The position numbers were made by a program, and so were the translations under genes. A stretch of DNA of 6,297 bases from Lachnospiraceae bacterium (lineage in GTDB: Bacteria > Bacillota_A > Clostridia > Lachnospirales > Lachnospiraceae): assembly GCA_017437705.1 (NCBI GenBank), contig JAFRYJ010000117.1, positions 1-6,297 of the forward strand, given 5' to 3'. The notes under the pieces were generated by a model that searched no databases, was not told where the DNA came from, and was given only the letters and a program-made list of their open reading frames with translations. Positions 5,382 to 6,297 of this stretch are shown in pieces (the first letter of the stretch is position 1; each line of letters begins with the position of its first letter).

Positions 5382-6297
5382 ATGGATGAGAAGGTATTAA
5401 GAAACTATGCGCATCTTATAGCAAAATGCGGCGCCAACGTTCAGGAGGGGCAGGAGGTATTTATTACTGCCGGGCTTGACCAGCCCGCCTTTGTTCAGAT
5501 GGTGGCGGAGGAATGCTATAAGCTCGGCGCAAAACGCGTAGTCGTTGATTTTGACTATCAGCCTCTTGTTAAGACCCACTTTGAATACTGTACGGTGGAG
5601 ACTCTGGGAGAGCTTACAAGCTATAAAAAGGCCAGGTGGGAATATTATGTTGAGAAGATCCCCTGCACCATCTACATCATGTCGGAGGATCCGGACGGCC
5701 TCAAGGGAATAGATCAGGAAAAGATGCTCAAGTCGCAGCAGATGATCTACCCCCTTATAAAGGGTTACAGGGACGAGCTCGAGAATAAGCAGCAGTGGTG
5801 CATCGCCGCAGCCCCGGGCCTTGCATGGGCCAGAAAGCTCTTCCCCGGGCTGCCGGACGAGGATGCCATAGAGGAGCTTTGGCAGGCCATCCTTTCCGCC
5901 AGCCGCGTGGACGACGATCCCGTGGCAGCATGGGATGCGCACAACGAAGATCTTAAGAACAGATGCGATTATCTGAACTCACTGGGGATAGATAAGCTTC
6001 ATTATACGTCTTCAAACGGGACGGATTTCACGGTCGGCATGATCCCCGAAGCCATTTTTAAGGGCGGCGGAGATACAACGCTTCAGGGCATTTTCTTCGA
6101 CCCCAACATACCTACGGAAGAATGCTTTATCTCGCCTAAAAAGGGTGAGGCCGAGGGCAAAGTCGTCGCATCGATGCCTTTAAGCTTTGAAGGCCAGCTT
6201 ATCGAGGGCTTCTGGATCAGGTTCCATGAGGGCAAAGCAGTGGAGTGGCACGCAGATGTAAACGAGCAGCTGCTTACGAACATCATCACGGCGGATG
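5382..6297 (+). CDS. M29-family metallo-aminopeptidase (AmpS-like), 3' end beyond the window
   Basis: An open frame of 305 complete codons without a stop, cut by the window edge; M29 enzymes are usually about 400 residues, so roughly the last quarter is missing. These cytosolic, co-catalytic-metal exopeptidases remove N-terminal residues from peptides. The N-terminal part (1-60) has the family look: NYAHLIAKCGANVQEGQEV, then VAEECYKLGAKRVVVDF. The middle has the conserved linker ELWQAIL..SRVDDDPVAAWDAHN (165-188). The start of the catalytic domain shows GTDFTVG (213-219) and NIPTEECF (242-249), whose PTEE contains the first metal-ligand glutamate in the family. The remaining Glu, His and Asp ligands would lie past the end and cannot be checked. 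There is no signal peptide. The ATG at 5382 is preceded by AGGAG with 7 nt spacing; an in-frame ATG at 5376 is only 1 nt from that site and is unlikely. The gene diverges from the sensor gene and has its own leader. Confidence 0.93.
   Translation, partial: MDEKVLRNYAHLIAKCGANVQEGQEVFITAGLDQPAFVQMVAEECYKLGAKRVVVDFDYQPLVKTHFEYCTVETLGELTSYKKARWEYYVEKIPCTIYIMSEDPDGLKGIDQEKMLKSQQMIYPLIKGYRDELENKQQWCIAAAPGLAWARKLFPGLPDEDAIEELWQAILSASRVDDDPVAAWDAHNEDLKNRCDYLNSLGIDKLHYTSSNGTDFTVGMIPEAIFKGGGDTTLQGIFFDPNIPTEECFISPKKGEAEGKVVASMPLSFEGQLIEGFWIRFHEGKAVEWHADVNEQLLTNIITAD

Overview
The window looks like chromosomal DNA from an anaerobic, low-to-mid-GC Gram-positive bacterium of the Clostridia, most plausibly a Lachnospiraceae-type organism. 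This is inferred from strong purine-rich Shine-Dalgarno sites, a TTG start behind one of them, a Sec/lipobox lipoprotein with a long acidic linker, and a SpoIIE/RsbU-type phosphatase on a large two-propeller sensor. There are no mobile elements, CRISPR arrays, tRNAs or rRNAs, and no sign of recent transfer.

Layout: (1) 1-139 is a leader with an extended -10 promoter. (2) 140-1648 (+) encodes a lipid-anchored, extracytoplasmic class V PLP enzyme of the cysteine desulfurase (SufS/Csd) type. (3) 1649-1763 is a short convergent gap with two hairpin terminators; the second is bidirectional and abuts the stop codon of the opposing gene. (4) 1764-5006 (-) encodes a 1080-residue membrane sensor. It has a signal peptide, 14 propeller blades (two seven-bladed propellers), a Y_Y_Y domain, one membrane span, a short helical linker and a PP2C-type SpoIIE phosphatase. 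(5) 5007-5381 is a divergent intergenic region with a good minus-strand promoter, a candidate plus-strand promoter and three hairpins, one of them not assigned to any role. (6) 5382-6297 (+) is the first 305 codons of an M29 (AmpS-like) metallo-aminopeptidase that runs off the window.

How the genes relate: each has its own promoter, and gene 1 converges on gene 2 while gene 2 diverges from gene 3, so the window shows no operon. The sensor would read an extracytoplasmic signal and set the phosphorylation of a partner-switching (STAS anti-anti-sigma) protein not encoded here. The lipoprotein enzyme acts on the same side of the membrane as the sensor domain, but no functional link can be shown from sequence. 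The aminopeptidase is a cytosolic peptide-degrading enzyme. The most unusual item is the lipoprotein cysteine desulfurase homolog, since this enzyme family is normally cytosolic.
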